A stretch of 7,164 nucleotides of DNA from JBBPYA01 sp038200385 (GTDB taxonomy: Bacteria > Actinomycetota > Actinomycetes > Mycobacteriales > Geodermatophilaceae): the NCBI GenBank assembly GCA_038200385.1, contig JBBPYA010000363.1:1-7164 (forward strand). Reading direction: 5' to 3'. A program made the translations under genes and the position numbers. Below, piece by piece: positions 5,803 to 7,164 of the stretch (its first letter is position 1; the number at the start of each line of letters is the position of its first letter). The notes below the pieces were generated by a model, which was not told where the DNA came from, did not search any database, and worked only from the letters and a program-made list of their open reading frames with translations.

Positions 5803-6418
5803 CGTCGAACTCGTCGATGGCCGGCAGCAGCGGAGCCAGCGAGGGCAGCTCGGCCAGCGAGTTCAACCCCAGCCGTTCGAGGAACAACCCGGTGGTCGCG
5901 TACTGCCCGCCGCCGGTCTCGGGATCGGTGCCGACCTCCTCGATCAGACCGCGTCCGTGCAGGGTGCGGATCACGCCGTCGACGCCGACCCCGCGGATCG
6001 CCGAGATCCGGCCGCGGGTGACCGGTTGCCGGTAGGCGATCACCGCCAGCGTCTCCAGGGCGGCCTGGCTCAGCCGGCTGCGCTGCCCGTCCAGCAGCAG
6101 CCGTTCGACCGCCGGCGCGTACTCCTCGCGGGTGTACAGCCGCCACCCCCCGGCCACCTCGCGCAGCACGATGCCGCGGCCGCGCTCGTCGTAGTCCCGC
6201 GCCAGCTCCAGGAGCGAGGCCTCGACGGCAGCCACTGGTTCGTCCACTGCCGCGGCCAGCTCGGGGGCGCCCACCGGGGTGTCCACCACGAGCAGTACGG
6301 CCTCCAGCGCGCAGTCCAGCCGCTCAGCCACGCGGCGGGACCCCGATGAAGCGCTCCGCGCCGGAGGCGACCGGTGTCGAGCGGTCCCGGTACCAGGCCC
6401 CGGCGGCGGCGGTGTCAC
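5795..6418 (-). CDS. scpB: Segregation and condensation protein B
   Basis: 207 aa from GTG 6418. ScpB is the dimeric winged-helix (kite) subunit that, with ScpA, binds the SMC ATPase and forms the condensin acting on the nucleoid. The conserved core starts at ALEAVLLVVDTPV (37-49). The second winged-helix region is unmistakable: RLSQAALETLAVIAYRQPVTRGRISAIRGVGVDGVIRTL (from about 115), then GTDPETGGGQY and FLERLGLNSLAELP. The first about 29 residues are rich in Pro, Arg and Ser and lie outside the family core. GTG at 6329-6331 (Val30) is an alternative start, but GTG 6418 forms a GTGA overlap with the scpA stop, like the other junctions of the operon, so I prefer it. Confidence 0.94.
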   Translation of the reverse strand: MTPPPPGPGTGTARHRSPPARSASSGSRRVAERLDCALEAVLLVVDTPVGAPELAAAVDEPVAAVEASLLELARDYDERGRGIVLREVAGGWRLYTREEYAPAVERLLLDGQRSRLSQAALETLAVIAYRQPVTRGRISAIRGVGVDGVIRTLHGRGLIEEVGTDPETGGGQYATTGLFLERLGLNSLAELPSLAPLLPAIDEFDDA

Positions 6419-7164
6419 GCACCGGCATCGCCGGGATCCTCGGGCCCAGCCTCATCCGCCGAGTGTGGCAGAGGCCCCCCGGTCCAGCGAACACGCAACT
6501 CGCCGAGCGCCGCGACCTGGTCGAAAGCCACCAGCTGCTCGCGGTACAGCTCGAGCAACGCCAGGAAGCGGGCGACCACCTCGAGGGTCTGCCCGCAGTC
6601 CGCGGTCAGGGCGCGGAACGTGGCCGACCCGGCCAGCGCCAGCCGCTCGCGCAGGATCGCCGCGTGTTCAGCCACGCTGACCCGTACCGCGTGCAGGTGC
6701 TCGACGGCGACGACCGGCACCGGGCGGGGCCGCAGCGCCTCCGCGGCGATCCGCGCGAACCGCTCGGCGCCGACGCCGAGCAGGACCTCGGGCAGCAGCC
6801 CGGCCAAGCGCGGTTCCAGCGACACCGAACGGCCGTGCCGGCGGGCGGTCACCCGCTCCAGCTCGCCGAAGTGGGCCGCGGCCAGCTTGTACGCCCGGTA
6901 CTGCAGCAGCCGGGCGAAGAGCAGGTCCCGGGCTTCGAGCAGCGCGATGTCCTCCTCGTCTTCGACCGTCGCGGACGGCAGCAGCCGGGCCGCCTTGAGG
7001 TCGAGCAGGGTCGCGGCCACCACCAGGAACTCGGTGGCCTGCCCGAGGTCCCAGTCCGGGCCGGCCGCGTGGATGTGCGCGATGAACTCGTCGGTCACCT
7101 GGGACAGGGCCACCTCGGTGACGTCCAGGCGGTGCTTGGCGATCAGGCTGAGCAGCAGGTCGAA
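6415..7164 (-). CDS. scpA: Segregation and condensation protein A, N-terminus outside window
   Basis: 249 residues are visible. The frame is open to the right edge, where the minus strand begins FDLLLSLIAKHRLDVTEVAL, the segment that normally follows the ENFEGP motif of ScpA. The true start is therefore beyond 7164, and the GTG at 7111-7113 is internal. ScpA is the kleisin that bridges the two SMC heads and binds a ScpB dimer. The N-terminal helical part has SQVTDEFIAHI and ATEFLVVAATLLDLKAARLLP, which contacts the SMC neck. An acidic stretch, EDEEDIALLEARDLLFARLLQYRAYK, follows. The C-terminal winged helix has VVARFLALLELYREQLVAFDQ and GELRVRWTG, which binds the SMC head. It is upstream of scpB with a 4-bp overlap; the operon promoter is not in the window. 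Confidence 0.96.
   Translation of the reverse strand, partial: FDLLLSLIAKHRLDVTEVALSQVTDEFIAHIHAAGPDWDLGQATEFLVVAATLLDLKAARLLPSATVEDEEDIALLEARDLLFARLLQYRAYKLAAAHFGELERVTARRHGRSVSLEPRLAGLLPEVLLGVGAERFARIAAEALRPRPVPVVAVEHLHAVRVSVAEHAAILRERLALAGSATFRALTADCGQTLEVVARFLALLELYREQLVAFDQVAALGELRVRWTGGPLPHSADEAGPEDPGDAGA

Overview
The window comes from a very GC-rich actinomycete. The signs are strong G/C bias at third codon positions, frequent GTG starts, a DUF222/13E12-family HNH protein under a perfect actinobacterial LexA box, an AroH-class chorismate mutase, and the scpA-scpB-rluB-(aroH)-cmk-der order typical of the phylum. I cannot name the genus.

Layout. Bases 1-208 hold the 3' end of a DDE (IS481/IS3-like) transposase and what is probably the right end of its insertion sequence. 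That end lies about 3 bp from the 3' end of a minus-strand tRNA-Pro(GGG) gene (212-285). Bases 286-412 are a short divergent intergenic region carrying a weak candidate tRNA promoter and a good candidate promoter for the next gene. The plus-strand gene at 413-2062 encodes a DUF222-HNH protein of 549 aa. A perfect LexA/SOS box covers its start codon, and an in-frame 15-bp tandem repeat sits in its linker. A G+C-only hairpin and five 14-15 bp repeats (2067-2139) separate it from a convergent cupin gene (2147-2628, minus strand) that is broken by two +1 frameshifts.

Bases 2689-7164 are a compact minus-strand core operon, read from right to left: scpA (5' end outside the window), scpB, rluB, aroH, cmk, der. 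All five gene junctions overlap: four by 4 bp (GTGA or ATGA) and one by 8 bp. The cluster therefore looks like one translationally coupled transcript. It links chromosome condensation (ScpA/ScpB, partners of SMC), 23S rRNA pseudouridylation (RluB), the chorismate-to-prephenate step (AroH), CMP phosphorylation (Cmk) and 50S ribosome assembly (Der).

The core operon is ordinary. The left third is accessory-like, and its most interesting part is the 13E12 gene. A TGGACC-N17-TACATT promoter places the expected transcription start at about the GTG codon, and the LexA box covers both. This suggests a leaderless mRNA switched by DNA damage. I see no clearly new defence or mobile system; the other points worth a look are listed as findings.
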